NCBI GenBank assembly: GCA_965659005.1
Contig: CBFHVG010000021.1
Span: forward strand, 1 to 29,661
DNA: 29,661 nt
Direction of reading: 5' to 3'
DNA from: CAYPTY01 sp965659005
GTDB lineage: Bacteria > Bacteroidota > Rhodothermia > Balneolales > Balneolaceae
In this document: positions 14,622 through 24,161 of the stretch, piece after piece
Layout: each line of letters starts with the position of its first letter
How positions within the stretch are numbered: position 1 is the stretch's first letter
The notes under the pieces: model-generated
Told to the model about the DNA's origin: nothing
What the model saw: the letters and a program-made list of their open reading frames with translations, nothing else
The model's database searches: none
Translations under genes and position numbers: made by a program

Positions 14622-17600
14622 CTATTTGATCAGCATCATTTTCTTCGTTGATACAAGACTTTCTCCTGAATCCGTTTTAGCCTGCAGTACATAAATGTAC
14701 ATACCACTTGCCAGTCTTGACGCATCAAATTCTACTGAATAATATCCTGCTCTTTGTTGGCCATTTGCCAACTGCTGCACTTCTCTTCCAAGAAGGTCAT
14801 ACACCTTCAGACTAACTTCGGCATTTGACGCCAGTTGATACTGAATGGAAGTGCTTGGGTTAAATGGGTTCGGATAATTCTGTTCCAGTGCAAACTCTTG
14901 TGGAAGCTCATCAGCAACTTCAAGAGATGCCATTTGAGAGAACAGATCCATCTCACCATTCATAGGAATCAATTCCGTTGTAACCTCCAGATTTGCATTA
15001 GATCCATTCTTTGAAATAATCTCCAGTTCAGCAATTTCTCTTCCAACAACAGGCTGAGAAGTACCTAGGTTAGCTAACTGAATGAACGCGAGTCCACGGG
15101 TTGTGTCAATGTGTGAAAGGAAAATGGTGTTTGATTCTTCCGAGGTATCGAACAGTTTACTATTCGTAATTGAATGTAACTCAATTTCATTTGGGTTAAA
15201 GCTGAGTTGTAAGCCTAAAGCTTTTAGATCAGTTGCACTCGCCAGATCAATACCATAGGTAATTTTGGTTTGGCCTCCATTGCTACCATAATCATTCTGT
15301 ACTGATTTCTTCTTAATAGCTAATGGTTCACTGGAATTGGCTTTTAAATTAACCTTACTGTTCTGGTCATATAGCTGAATTTTTCCTCTGCTAATACTGT
15401 AATTCCAAAAGCGAATAAAGGTAATCAGGTCCTCAACATCATAAACAGAGTCCCTGATGGTTCTCACTTTAGGGAAGGTTTCAAATGTTTCTTCAACCAG
15501 CGGAGCTAATTCAAAGCCAGCCGTATTATTATTCCAGGCATCTACAAATAAGGATAAATCTGAGGTCCAGACTGATCCAGTTAAATCATAATCCGCAATG
15601 AGAGCCATTTCGAATATCTGACTGTCAAAATTATCAGCTGCTCCGTCATATATACCATTCTGGTTTCCATCAATGAAGAATTCACCGGAGGAATTAATAA
15701 ACATCTGTTCAGATAAGAGCGTGATATTAAACACATCTTCCGGATACACATTTGGTCTGTAATAAATAGTAGATATCTCAGGTGAATAACCCTGACCTAC
15801 TGCACCTGATGTTGTACTTGCACCATCAACATTAAGTTGAATAGCATTTGCAAATACTGCTGAAAGACCAGAACCCGTCAGATTGGATAAATCCTGAGCC
15901 AGTACAAGAGTTAGCAATGAATTATTTACTAGTGTCCCATTCGTATTCTGATATACTAGTATCCCATTATTTGGAGCTGTAAATGAAGAAATAGTTAGGG
16001 GAGTTTGAACAATATTTCGGTGTACCGTTGTTTGACCATCTGTTGCAGATCTATATGCAAAATCCATATCACCGTCATTATCTGCTTCAAATATGATAAT
16101 ATCATTTATAGACTTATTAGTGTTTTGAAATGCGCTTGTCTGAGCAAAACTACCTAAACCTTGATTAATATAGGTTGTAACGATAGTTGGTCCGGCAACT
16201 ACCAAGTCCATTTGGGCATCACCATTAAGATCGGCAACATCAATTTTTCTAATTTCTTCTGGATATGTGAATAGCTGAGCTTCATCAAAGAAGAAACCAT
16301 TACCAGCATTTCGGTTGATTTGTATAAATCCGGTACCTCCGGAGTTATATGCTGAAATGATATCCATGGGGCCATCACCGTTTTCATCAATCACTTCGAT
16401 GTCTACTACACCGCTTACCACACTAGCTGTAGTTTTATTGAAAGTGCCATCCGTCTGTTGGGTGTATACATTGATATTATTGTTACCCACTTCAGCGGAG
16501 ATGATATCCATATAACCATCCTGATTCACATCCATTGCACGGATTGCAATAGGTCCGCCAGCGTTTGTACTGATAAGTTGCTGAGGCCCGAATAACAGTG
16601 TATCTGAATGAGAGAGATTTGGGTAGTAATTAATTTTACTGTCCAGCGTGGATGAAATAATAATATCCTGTCGCCCATCTCTGTTCATATCAGCAACAAT
16701 GAGATCTGTAGGCAGTGAATTAGAACCTATGAATTCAGTAACTGTATATGTATTGGCAACATCTTCAACCGTGCCATTGTTTATATAAACATGGAAAATA
16801 TCGCTTGCTCTAGGAATGCTCACAAGATCCAGATGCGCATCATTATTGATATCAATAGGAACAATTTTCTGGACCGTAGAAACACTTGAACTGAGCGTAT
16901 TCAGTGCACCAAAAATGCCTGACCCATCATTGATACGATAATCTACCCTGCTTGCGTCAGGGAAGGTTTCGAGCAGATCCATAAATCCATTATTGTCAAT
17001 ATCCATGAAAGTCAGATTACCCGTGAAGTTATCTGAAGTAAAATCTGTACCACCACTGAATAGTGCATCAGTTTGGCCAATCTGGAAAAAAGGTATCGCA
17101 GTTGTATCTGAATATCCTTCAGAAGTGATGACAAGGTTTTGCGGACCGGCAACTAATTCTGGCACCTGAAATACAACAAAAGATGAATCCTGCTCTAAAA
17201 CTGTTGCCGGCTGTCCATCAATATCTACTGATGCTGAAGCAAAGCCAAAACCGGTTATCCTGATTTGTTCTGTAGGTGCACCCTCATCTGGCATGAGACC
17301 TGAAATTCTTGGTTCCAGTCCATCTACCGGTCCAAAAAAAGTGTAATTGGCATTCCCTGTTTCATCAAAAGCACCCACGAAGTAAGAGTACAATCGGCCT
17401 GTTTCAATATTCTCATCCGTAAAGAATGAAGTGGTTATTTCACCATTGCTTATAAAGGTCCATACGGGTGAATTATCTACAGATCTTAAGACTCGATAAC
17501 CTGAGAGATCTGCTTCTACATTGTCATCCCAATCAATTTCGATACGTCCAATTCGTGTAGTAGCAGTTACATTTGTTGGTGATGCTGGTGGTGGATCAAT

Positions 17601-20600
17601 ATTCTCATGAATAGTGATGTCTGCTACACCTGAAGCCAGACTCACTGAAATCATATCAAGGTCACCATCATTATCGATATCTCCCAATTCCAAATCTTCT
17701 GATCCGAAAGTCTGGAACATAATTACATCAAGATTACTGATATCAGTAACCGCTGCACTACCCTGATTTATAATTCGATAAATCAGACTGTCTGAATTTG
17801 AATCAATTATGAAGTCTTTCAGACCATCACCACTTAGATCTTCAAATAATGTATTTGTCGGTGCTGGAATAAAGGGTGAAGTCTGGTCTAAAGTAAATGC
17901 ACCTGCACCATCATTCTTATAAATAAATGCAAAACCATTTGAAGACTGTGAAGTACTTGAACCTGCTGTCGCGATATCAATATCACCATCATTATCAATA
18001 TCACCTGCGGCTACATATCTCGTAGAACCGTCAACCGTGAAAGCAGAAACTGCTGCGTCAAATCCATTTCCATTATTTAAGTAGTAAAATACCCCACTTG
18101 TAGTTTTTGAAGTTAACAAGTCTAAGAGTCCATCTCCGTTTACATCAGCAGTAATAATGTTCAAAACTGATGCGCCACCGGTTCCATCAATTAAAACAGG
18201 ATCATCAAAGTCACCCAAACCAGAGTTCTTTTGGAAATACAGTGTATTATTGTTGGATAGAAATACAATATCAACATCAGCATCATTATCAATATCCAAT
18301 AGCTCAAAAGTTGGCGGATTTGCAATTGTGCCGTTCATTATTGCAACTGGATCACTAAACTGTGCATTACCCTGATTCAACAATGAATAGATTTTGTTGT
18401 CAGTAAAATCATTAAAAATAATATCCAGATTGCCATCCAGATCAAGGTCGGCCACTTTTATGTCTCTGATGTTACTTGAAACAGCGTCAGCACCCTGGAA
18501 ATCATCCGTTATAAAAATAAAATCCCCATAAAAACCGGTTCCGTCATTCTCAAACCATCCAATCGCTTTGGAATCGCCCTCGAAATAAACGACAATATCC
18601 AGATCATCATCACCATCAATGTCACCCATAGCGGCGGCAGAAGCCTCACCTGAGTTTGAATTTAGTTCTCTATATGATGGGAAAAATCCCCTCTCAGCTT
18701 CAGAAACATTAAAGAGCTCACTATAACTTATCTGGGTTCCATCATTTATTACCTGAATTCGATAATTACCAGGTTCTACCGACGGAACCGTTACATCTAT
18801 GTAATTGGCATTAATTGCAGTTACCGTTGCACCAACCGATTGAGGATTACCAACAAATGTTACTGAAGTTGAAGAAACATTTGTCAGATTTGAGCCATAA
18901 ATCCGTAACGAGGAGTTAGGCAAGCCGTTTCGGCTTTCCAGACCGATAATTGATTTAAACTGGAATCGAGAGAAGGCGTTGTTGGATGGTAATGTCTCAG
19001 TACCTGTTCCACTTTCAACAGCTGTCACTACATAATAATACTCTTGAGTTGGAACTACTGTCTGATCTGAAAGAAACAGATCAGTAATTGGAACCGGAGT
19101 TAATCGTGTAGCATCATTGATATTCTCAATTGGAGTACTTGACCGATATACATTGTAACCACCTACTGTGATTTCATCAGGCACTTGCCAAGAAACGGTA
19201 ATACCAAGATTGGTTTCAGTTGCGGTGGCATTTTTTGGCGCTATTAGATCAAGATTTTCCAGAATGGCAATGATTTCAGCACCTTCGTAAGACGAAACTA
19301 AATCCAAATCTCCATCTTGATCAAAATCCAAAGAAATCACATCTGAGGCCCCAAATGCATTTGTTGCCACTGTAACTTCACTAAATGAAGCTGATCCATT
19401 ATTCCTGTACCAGATAAGTTCACTATCACCTGAATAAGGGACGACAACGTCGATATCACCATCCGAATCGATATCAGATAATGAGATGTCTACCGGTGTG
19501 GAAGCTGCTCCTACACTTATAGCCTGTTTTGTGAATGAATTTGACCCATCATTTATGAAAGCTGCAACTTCATCAGTGCCTGCATTTGAAGCTACTATAT
19601 CTGCAAGGCCGTCGCCATCTACATCACTTATTTTGAAGTCAGTAAGGTCATTTATTGAACCTGGTACAATGATTTCAGAACTAAAACTAGCATCACCATT
19701 ATTTATAAACCATCGCAAATTTGTATTCCCGATGGGAGCAACGATCAGGTCCAGCAAACCATCATTGTTCATGTCACCTTTCTCTAAAACAGATGGTGCT
19801 GATACATTTATGATAGTTGTAGCAGTACCAAAATTGCCACTTCCATCATTCGGATACCAAACTATAGTGCCACCGGTTAAGGATGGTGCAACAAGGTCAA
19901 CATCGCCATCACTATCCACATCCATAGCTAAAACATCAGTTGGGCCTGCCAATGATGAAGATACTACATTTGTTGCGCCAAAAGTCCCAGCTCCATTATT
20001 TGCCCACCACCAAATATCTCCATCAACAAATGAAACAGAAGCTATATCATAATCTCCATCACCATCATAATCTGCAACAGCATGATCAAGGGGAGTCTGT
20101 ACAGCATTTGAGACTATATTCTTAGTACCAAATGTTCCATCACCATTACCTGCAAACCATGCTATCTCATCATTACTTTGATAACTAACCAGTATATCTG
20201 CTATTCCGTCGTTGTTGAAGTCGGTTGTATTAAGATGTCTTGGAGATAAAGAACTACTAATTACATTTGATGAGCCATCAAAAAGTCCATTCAGATCAGG
20301 ATCAAGAATGGAAAAACTATTCTCCAAAGTGAAGGTACCCAGAGAGTTCTGTACTTGTATATCAACTAATCCAAGAGCTGTTTCAGGTATTTGAAATATC
20401 GCACTAGTAGCATCATAGCTATTAGTGATCACACTAACTCCATTTACAGAAATAGCCAGGCCGCTTCCATCTGCATCATAACCTGACCCGAAAATCTCTA
20501 CTTGTGTACCTGGAATACCAGATCGTGGTTGAACATCGGAAATAGATAAAGCGGAAGTAACACCACTTGTAAAATCCTGAATGGATACATTATCCACATA

Positions 20601-21263
20601 GAAAGCATCTAATCCAGTATCTACACTAGTATCTTTGGTATAGGCAAAATAAACACGTTCATCTCCCTCTACCAATGGTATAGACACAAAATCTCCCCAG
20701 GCTACATCCCCGGAACGCTGATATGTAGTAGGGCAAGTGTATACACCTGAATTTTCAATACAGAGGTGGAAGTAGTCAAAAGTTGATTCACTTGATATTC
20801 GGAATTTAAAATCCAGCTGACCACCAGCGGCACCCACCGATTCAGGAAAGGTCAAAAACCATATTGCAGCCCTATTTGAACCATTTGATGGGATATTTGC
20901 GGACTTGACACTATTTGTTTCATTAAAGGTATTCGCATCAGCCTCAATTGTGGGCTGCACATTGGCAACATCAGCACTATCTAAGGCATTTATAATTTGG
21001 CTGAAGTAGTAAAATTTTCCACTACCAAAAAATCCATATGTTGTAGGTAAGCCACTTTCAAAGTCATAGAAAACATCAAAAGCAGTACTTGCTGCTGTGG
21101 CTTTATTTAGGGATGAACCGAATACTTCGCGCTCGTTTAGTTCATTTGCAGAACCTGTTACAACCGTATCGACAAAGGTAATCGATTGTGATTCTTTAAC
21201 CTGACCAAACAGGTTAACCGAGGTAAGTGATAAGATTATTATTGAAAGTCCTAGTGTTCTCAT
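14622..21263 (-). CDS. Giant T9SS-exported protein with three FG-GAP propellers, Fn3 and TIG domains
   Basis: A 2213-residue predicted cell-surface or secreted protein of unknown binding target. It has a signal peptide (MRTLGLSIIILSLTSVNLFG). Approximate order: jelly-roll/MAM-like domain 60-230; TIG 235-320; seven FG-GAP repeats 325-670; Fn3 675-768; TIG 770-855; seven FG-GAP repeats 858-1222; Fn3 1225-1317; TIG 1318-1398; seven FG-GAP repeats 1400-1746; a beta-rich region with the calcium-type loop DGNQNGIYDG; a dockerin-like stretch 1889-1955 (DYDLTGSVWTSDL and DVEDLITF); a cohesin-like domain about 1985-2110; and a T9SS type A sorting domain from E2127 (EQNYPNPFNPST, then GREVQQL, ASGMYIYVL, KKMMLIK). 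The 21 DxDxDG loops imply heavy calcium loading. FG-GAP proteins are often adhesins or scaffold proteins, so that role is inferred. It is the last gene of a five-gene operon, 13 bases after a lipoprotein gene. Confidence 0.9.
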   Translation of the reverse strand: MRTLGLSIIILSLTSVNLFGQVKESQSITFVDTVVTGSANELNEREVFGSSLNKATAASTAFDVFYDFESGLPTTYGFFGSGKFYYFSQIINALDSADVANVQPTIEADANTFNETNSVKSANIPSNGSNRAAIWFLTFPESVGAAGGQLDFKFRISSESTFDYFHLCIENSGVYTCPTTYQRSGDVAWGDFVSIPLVEGDERVYFAYTKDTSVDTGLDAFYVDNVSIQDFTSGVTSALSISDVQPRSGIPGTQVEIFGSGYDADGSGLAISVNGVSVITNSYDATSAIFQIPETALGLVDIQVQNSLGTFTLENSFSILDPDLNGLFDGSSNVISSSLSPRHLNTTDFNNDGIADILVSYQSNDEIAWFAGNGDGTFGTKNIVSNAVQTPLDHAVADYDGDGDYDIASVSFVDGDIWWWANNGAGTFGATNVVSSSLAGPTDVLAMDVDSDGDVDLVAPSLTGGTIVWYPNDGSGNFGTATTIINVSAPSVLEKGDMNNDGLLDLIVAPIGNTNLRWFINNGDASFSSEIIVPGSINDLTDFKISDVDGDGLADIVASNAGTDEVAAFINDGSNSFTKQAISVGAASTPVDISLSDIDSDGDIDVVVPYSGDSELIWYRNNGSASFSEVTVATNAFGASDVISLDFDQDGDLDLVSSYEGAEIIAILENLDLIAPKNATATETNLGITVSWQVPDEITVGGYNVYRSSTPIENINDATRLTPVPITDLFLSDQTVVPTQEYYYVVTAVESGTGTETLPSNNAFSRFQFKSIIGLESRNGLPNSSLRIYGSNLTNVSSTSVTFVGNPQSVGATVTAINANYIDVTVPSVEPGNYRIQVINDGTQISYSELFNVSEAERGFFPSYRELNSNSGEASAAAMGDIDGDDDLDIVVYFEGDSKAIGWFENDGTGFYGDFIFITDDFQGADAVSSNIRDIKVADLDLDGNLDIIFNDFTDNKIYSLLNQGNAQFSDPVAIMNGTIANPPTFELLDIDNDADVDIVFLSNNNTLYFQKNSGLGDFDDPVLIDGTGGASVLNIITADVNGDGLLDLLTSKTTSGVFYYLNNGNGFDAAVSAFTVDGSTRYVAAGDIDNDGDIDIATAGSSTSQSSNGFAFIYKNDGAGAFTLDQTSPFIPAPTNTLFEDLSGDGLKDFIIDSNSDSLIYRIINQGSAAVTDISNLDVIMFQTFGSEDLELGDIDNDGDLDMISVSLASGVADITIHENIDPPPASPTNVTATTRIGRIEIDWDDNVEADLSGYRVLRSVDNSPVWTFISNGEITTSFFTDENIETGRLYSYFVGAFDETGNANYTFFGPVDGLEPRISGLMPDEGAPTEQIRITGFGFASASVDIDGQPATVLEQDSSFVVFQVPELVAGPQNLVITSEGYSDTTAIPFFQIGQTDALFSGGTDFTSDNFTGNLTFMDIDNNGFMDLLETFPDASRVDYRINDGSGIFGALNTLSSSVSTVQKIVPIDINNDAHLDLVSIPRASDIFHVYINNGTVEDVANTYTVTEFIGSNSLPTDLIVADMNRDGRQDIIISSTLDSKINYYPNLSHSDTLLFGPQQLISTNAGGPIAIRAMDVNQDGYMDIISAEVGNNNINVYTQQTDGTFNKTTASVVSGVVDIEVIDENGDGPMDIISAYNSGGTGFIQINRNAGNGFFFDEAQLFTYPEEIRKIDVADLNGDAQMDLVVAGPTIVTTYINQGLGSFAQTSAFQNTNKSINDIIIFEADNDGDMDFAYRSATDGQTTVHRNIVQTPLTISSFTAPNNGILVYQNTNGTLVNNSLLTLVLAQDLSNLTGSGLSAVFANAIQLNVDGASTTSGAVGQGYSPEISTIYYRPNVYPEDVFNITLLSEQMFINSSGEFFIDGNQNGIYDGAADNFDSQIFEMALIADYDLTGSVWTSDLSLFVDAWNNNTAGFELAPLVEETFETFPKVRTIRDSVYDVEDLITFIRFWNYSISRGKIQLYDQNSKVNLKANSSEPLAIKKKSVQNDYGSNGGQTKITYGIDLASATDLKALGLQLSFNPNEIELHSITNSKLFDTSEESNTIFLSHIDTTRGLAFIQLANLGTSQPVVGREIAELEIISKNGSNANLEVTTELIPMNGEMDLFSQMASLEVADELPQEFALEQNYPNPFNPSTSIQYQLASNAEVSLKVYDLLGREVQQLANGQQRAGYYSVEFDASRLASGMYIYVLQAKTDSGESLVSTKKMMLIK
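16020..17065 (-). repeat. FG-GAP block 3: seven repeats, predicted beta-propeller
   Basis: Seven loops: DIDNNGFMD, DINNDAHLD, DMNRDGRQD, DVNQDGYMD, DENGDGPMD, DLNGDAQMD and EADNDGDMD. It is more diverged than the other two blocks; the last loop starts with Glu and two others have Ala in the Gly position. It lies after the third TIG domain and before the dockerin-like and cohesin-like tail. Confidence 0.82.
17600..18690 (-). repeat. FG-GAP block 2: seven repeats, predicted beta-propeller
   Basis: Seven loops: DIDGDDDLD, DLDLDGNLD, DIDNDADVD, DVNGDGLLD, DIDNDGDID, DLSGDGLKD and DIDNDGDLD. It begins directly after the second TIG domain with FFPSYRELN and ends with ITIHEN before the Pro-rich hinge PPPASP of the next Fn3 domain. 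The count again equals one seven-bladed propeller. Confidence 0.85.
19250..20290 (-). repeat. FG-GAP block 1: seven repeats, predicted beta-propeller
   Basis: Seven calcium-loop repeats of about 50 residues: DFNNDGIAD, DYDGDGDYD, DVDSDGDVD, DMNNDGLLD, DVDGDGLAD, DIDSDGDID and DFDQDGDLD. Each is followed by a WF/WY-N-DGS-FG blade end. Seven repeats fit one closed seven-bladed propeller. It is preceded by a TIG domain and followed by Fn3. Confidence 0.85.
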
Positions 21264-21276
21264 ATTATTAATTCGA

Positions 21277-22194
21277 TTAGAAGGACTGATTTATCTCAGC
21301 CGATACAAAACTTGAAACCTGAACATCTTCACCATTGATCGTCTTGAAGACTGATGTAGGACTCACTCTGAGAGTTCCTGAACTGAATCCCCCATTAATG
21401 ATAAAATCGATTTCACCAAGAGCTCCTGCTCCACTGAATGCAGAAAAGCCTGTTCCTGCTGCACCGCTTTCAATGCGAATGGTATCTCCAACTATTTCCG
21501 TAAAGGTGATGAGTTGAGCGTTAGATCTATACAGAAAATTTCGAGTATCATCATAAATAGTAATGGCACTCTCGTTGGTACTCAGACTTAGATTATCATA
21601 AACGATGTCCAATCTGTAAGCAGTGATCTCATCAGCTACGTCTATTTCATCAACAAACAGTTTTGCTGTAAATGTACCATCTCCATTATTACCAATCCTA
21701 TTAGGTACAAATAAGAAAGTTTGGTCCTGGTATGCATCTACCTGAAAACTACCTGTAAAACTTTTTGGAGTGAGTGATGTATTGACATCACTGCTAATCT
21801 CAATTTCAAAGTTGTAGGTATCTGAATTCAGGGTTTCAAATACTGTAATAGAAACTGAAGTTTCAGTCTGGTAATCAGAAAATGCAGTAGTTGCCAGATC
21901 CTCACCAGGTGCGGCTAATTTATATCTATATCGCAAGCCATTCGTAATACCTGATCCCGATGTCTCCCATGTAATGGTGATATTTTCTGAATTTACAGTA
22001 AAGGTTTGGCCGAAGTTCAAACCACCTGATAATATTAAATCAGGCAGGGTCGCATTAGGGCTATTCGGGTCATTGGGGTTATCCCTTTCATCGACAGGTT
22101 CCTCTTCTACAACCGAATCAATGATGGTTGTACAGGAATAAAATGTTATCCCAGTACCAATCAAAAATGCTATGAACAATAATCTTTTATACAT
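21277..22194 (-). CDS. Lipoprotein with Ig/Fn3-like and cohesin-like domains
   Basis: A 305-residue predicted outer-membrane lipoprotein of unknown function. The signal ends at TFYSC (Cys about 21), with Phe where Leu is usual in the lipobox, followed by an acidic Pro/Asn-rich linker (EEEPVDERDNPNDPNSPN). Residues about 55-155 look like an Ig/Fn3-type fold (NITITWETSGSG, YNFEIEISS). Residues about 160-300 resemble a cohesin-type beta-sandwich: FTAKLFVDEIDVADEITAYR, then LDIVYDNLSLS and ALGEIDFIING. A clear AGGAG site (minus strand, 22205-22201) lies six bases before the ATG and overlaps the stop of the PEGA gene. Strong SD sites are rare here, so good independent translation is implied. The next gene, 13 bases away, is the giant protein with its own dockerin-like segment, making this lipoprotein a candidate surface anchor for it. 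That link is inference. Confidence 0.7.
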   Translation of the reverse strand: MYKRLLFIAFLIGTGITFYSCTTIIDSVVEEEPVDERDNPNDPNSPNATLPDLILSGGLNFGQTFTVNSENITITWETSGSGITNGLRYRYKLAAPGEDLATTAFSDYQTETSVSITVFETLNSDTYNFEIEISSDVNTSLTPKSFTGSFQVDAYQDQTFLFVPNRIGNNGDGTFTAKLFVDEIDVADEITAYRLDIVYDNLSLSTNESAITIYDDTRNFLYRSNAQLITFTEIVGDTIRIESGAAGTGFSAFSGAGALGEIDFIINGGFSSGTLRVSPTSVFKTINGEDVQVSSFVSAEINQSF

Positions 22195-22203
22195 GAGATA
22201 CTC

Positions 22204-24144
22204 CTAAAAATTCACTTTCATACTTAAAGAACCCGCACCTGCACTGGCCTGCAACCTCTTATATTCTTTCTTGGGACTCTTTGTGAAGATCAATACATCT
22301 AATAATTCCAGTCCTTTTAATGCGGCTAATCCAGTAAGCATTAAGGTTAGCTGATCTTCTGCATCCCTTTGTGCGGCAACAGCTGACTGCCGTGCCTGGA
22401 AGAGTTGATCAAAATTACCCGTAGCCGAACTATAAGCATCTTTAGCAGATTTTAAATCACTGGCAGCAGCACTTAGTTCACCATAAGATGTAATCACTAA
22501 TGCAGCCAAAGCTGCTTCACCTAAGAAGTATAAAGTCCCTCTACTTCTGTTGAGATACCAATGCCCTGCACCTGGGAATAATAGTGACCTAGTAAATGCA
22601 CCACCTTTTGTTTTTGGCTCGAAGAATTGAATCAAGTTGAGTTCTTCGGAATCTGACCTAAAATCAATTTGTTGATTTAGTTTTTTAAACCCCTTTTTCT
22701 TCCCTTTGATATTGTAGGTACCATAAGGTAAAGTGGCTATTTCAGCTGGGAAATTTGTGAAATCCCTCTTAGTGGAACCCACCAGACTAACGGATGAACC
22801 TTCAAGACTTTGAATGGTTAAACTTCCCACTCCATCAATTTGAACTAGGTTGAATGTTACATTCTGGGTTGCATCTCTAGCCAGTGTAATGTTTCTAGTC
22901 TCTGTTCTGAAATTAGTCTGGCTTGCAATAACCTCATATTCGCCAGCAGCAATATCTCTTTTTGATTGTGTCCCGGTGAAGGTGTCAACGATTTCACCAT
23001 TTCTTCTCAATTCAATAGTTGCAGTATTTGGTTGTACTCTAACAATCAAGTCACCTGTAATAAGACTCAATTCTTCATTGATTCTTAAAGTATCATTAAG
23101 TCCAATGACCTGTCTAACTCTGAAATCATCATATCCGGTAGCCTTAATCTCAATTGTATATGGTGCTGATGGTCTTGGTGGGATCTCAATTAACTCGCCT
23201 AGATTCTCAGGTTGGTTATCAATTAATAGTGTTGCACCTGGAGTAGGTGATTCCACAATCACATAGCCAGTGTTTTTCCTCAAATTGAATGTGAAGTTAT
23301 TCTGCTGACCCTGAACTACAGTGATATTTTCTTCATAGTCTAAATATCCATTTCTGACAACTCTAACATCATAATTGCCAGGAAATTGAATATTAGGAAA
23401 TGGGCTGCCATCCTGAGTTACACCAGGAATCTGAACTCCATCGATATAGATAGTTGCCCCACCTGGAACTGTTGTATAAAAAACATTTTCCAGATCTATT
23501 TCTGTCATTGCAATTCTAAATAGGTTATTTGACTCTGAAACCTCTATTGTATCAATAACAGGGTTATAGCCTTGTTTAGTTATCTGAAAAACATGCTCAC
23601 CTGGTTGTAGCGGAATCGCTGAGCCCTCAACTTCCTCTCTCAACTCATTATCTATTCGTATATCATAATCTGAAATAGGATTATTATTTTCTGTGACAAG
23701 AAAGTTTACAGGAATAAGATTTGATGCATCAAAGCCTGTGACTACGAGTTTCCAAAACTGCCCTTCTTTCAACTCTACGCCTTCAGATGATAAAACTATT
23801 TCCAGTTTTAAGAATCCATCAGCAGATATTTCAATGGCTCTCTCATTTTGAGATACGTATAACCTATAGGTGTTACCATCCTTAACCGGGGGTCTTTCGG
23901 GCATGAATCCATTTGCGGCATTAAATACAAGATTCGAAAGATTGGATTCAATAATGATCCCAGCCAAACAATCCCCATTAATATCTCGATTATCAAAATC
24001 TCGACAATCAAAAAAAGCACCTTCAACTGCTTCAGATTGGGCTACATTCAAAACGGGTACTTCGTCCTGAGCAAATACTTTTCCCGAAAATAACATAATT
24101 ATTACAAGGGCAAAGATTCGCCCCATTGATCGTAAATACTGCAT
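22204..24144 (-). CDS. Multi-PEGA-domain exported envelope protein
   Basis: A 646-residue predicted envelope protein. Start chosen at the ATG 24144 (MQYLRSMGRIF); a GTG at 24153 or an ATG at 24126 are alternatives, all giving a signal peptide ending KVFAQ. Residues about 24-145 form a beta-rich head (NRDINGDCLAGIIIES, YRLYVSQNERAIEI) of a kind often seen before PEGA domains in Bacteroidota. Four to five PEGA-like units follow at about 145-500: PGGATIYIDGVQIPG, PGNYDVRVVRNGYLDYEE, PGATLLIDNQPENLGE, APYTIEIKATGYDDF and GEYEVIASQTNFRTE. The C-terminal part has RSLLFPGAGHWYLNRSRG, similar to DUF5683-type proteins, with hydrophobic segments around an Ala/Gln-rich helix. PEGA repeats are thought to bind surface glycan or protein partners. 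It lies between the LPP20/NTF2-like gene and the cohesin-like lipoprotein gene, nine bases from the latter. Confidence 0.82.
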   Translation of the reverse strand: MQYLRSMGRIFALVIIMLFSGKVFAQDEVPVLNVAQSEAVEGAFFDCRDFDNRDINGDCLAGIIIESNLSNLVFNAANGFMPERPPVKDGNTYRLYVSQNERAIEISADGFLKLEIVLSSEGVELKEGQFWKLVVTGFDASNLIPVNFLVTENNNPISDYDIRIDNELREEVEGSAIPLQPGEHVFQITKQGYNPVIDTIEVSESNNLFRIAMTEIDLENVFYTTVPGGATIYIDGVQIPGVTQDGSPFPNIQFPGNYDVRVVRNGYLDYEENITVVQGQQNNFTFNLRKNTGYVIVESPTPGATLLIDNQPENLGELIEIPPRPSAPYTIEIKATGYDDFRVRQVIGLNDTLRINEELSLITGDLIVRVQPNTATIELRRNGEIVDTFTGTQSKRDIAAGEYEVIASQTNFRTETRNITLARDATQNVTFNLVQIDGVGSLTIQSLEGSSVSLVGSTKRDFTNFPAEIATLPYGTYNIKGKKKGFKKLNQQIDFRSDSEELNLIQFFEPKTKGGAFTRSLLFPGAGHWYLNRSRGTLYFLGEAALAALVITSYGELSAAASDLKSAKDAYSSATGNFDQLFQARQSAVAAQRDAEDQLTLMLTGLAALKGLELLDVLIFTKSPKKEYKRLQASAGAGSLSMKVNF

Positions 24145-24161
24145 TCTAACCACTTAGATTT

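Noticed and set aside
19486..20052. A 188-codon open frame on the plus strand
   Set aside because: It lies antisense inside the first FG-GAP block of the giant gene. The repeated Asp-rich codons produce long open frames on the other strand; the translation has no recognisable domain.
22850..23266. A 138-codon open frame on the plus strand
   Set aside because: Antisense to the PEGA repeats of a well-supported gene, with no recognised motif or start context.
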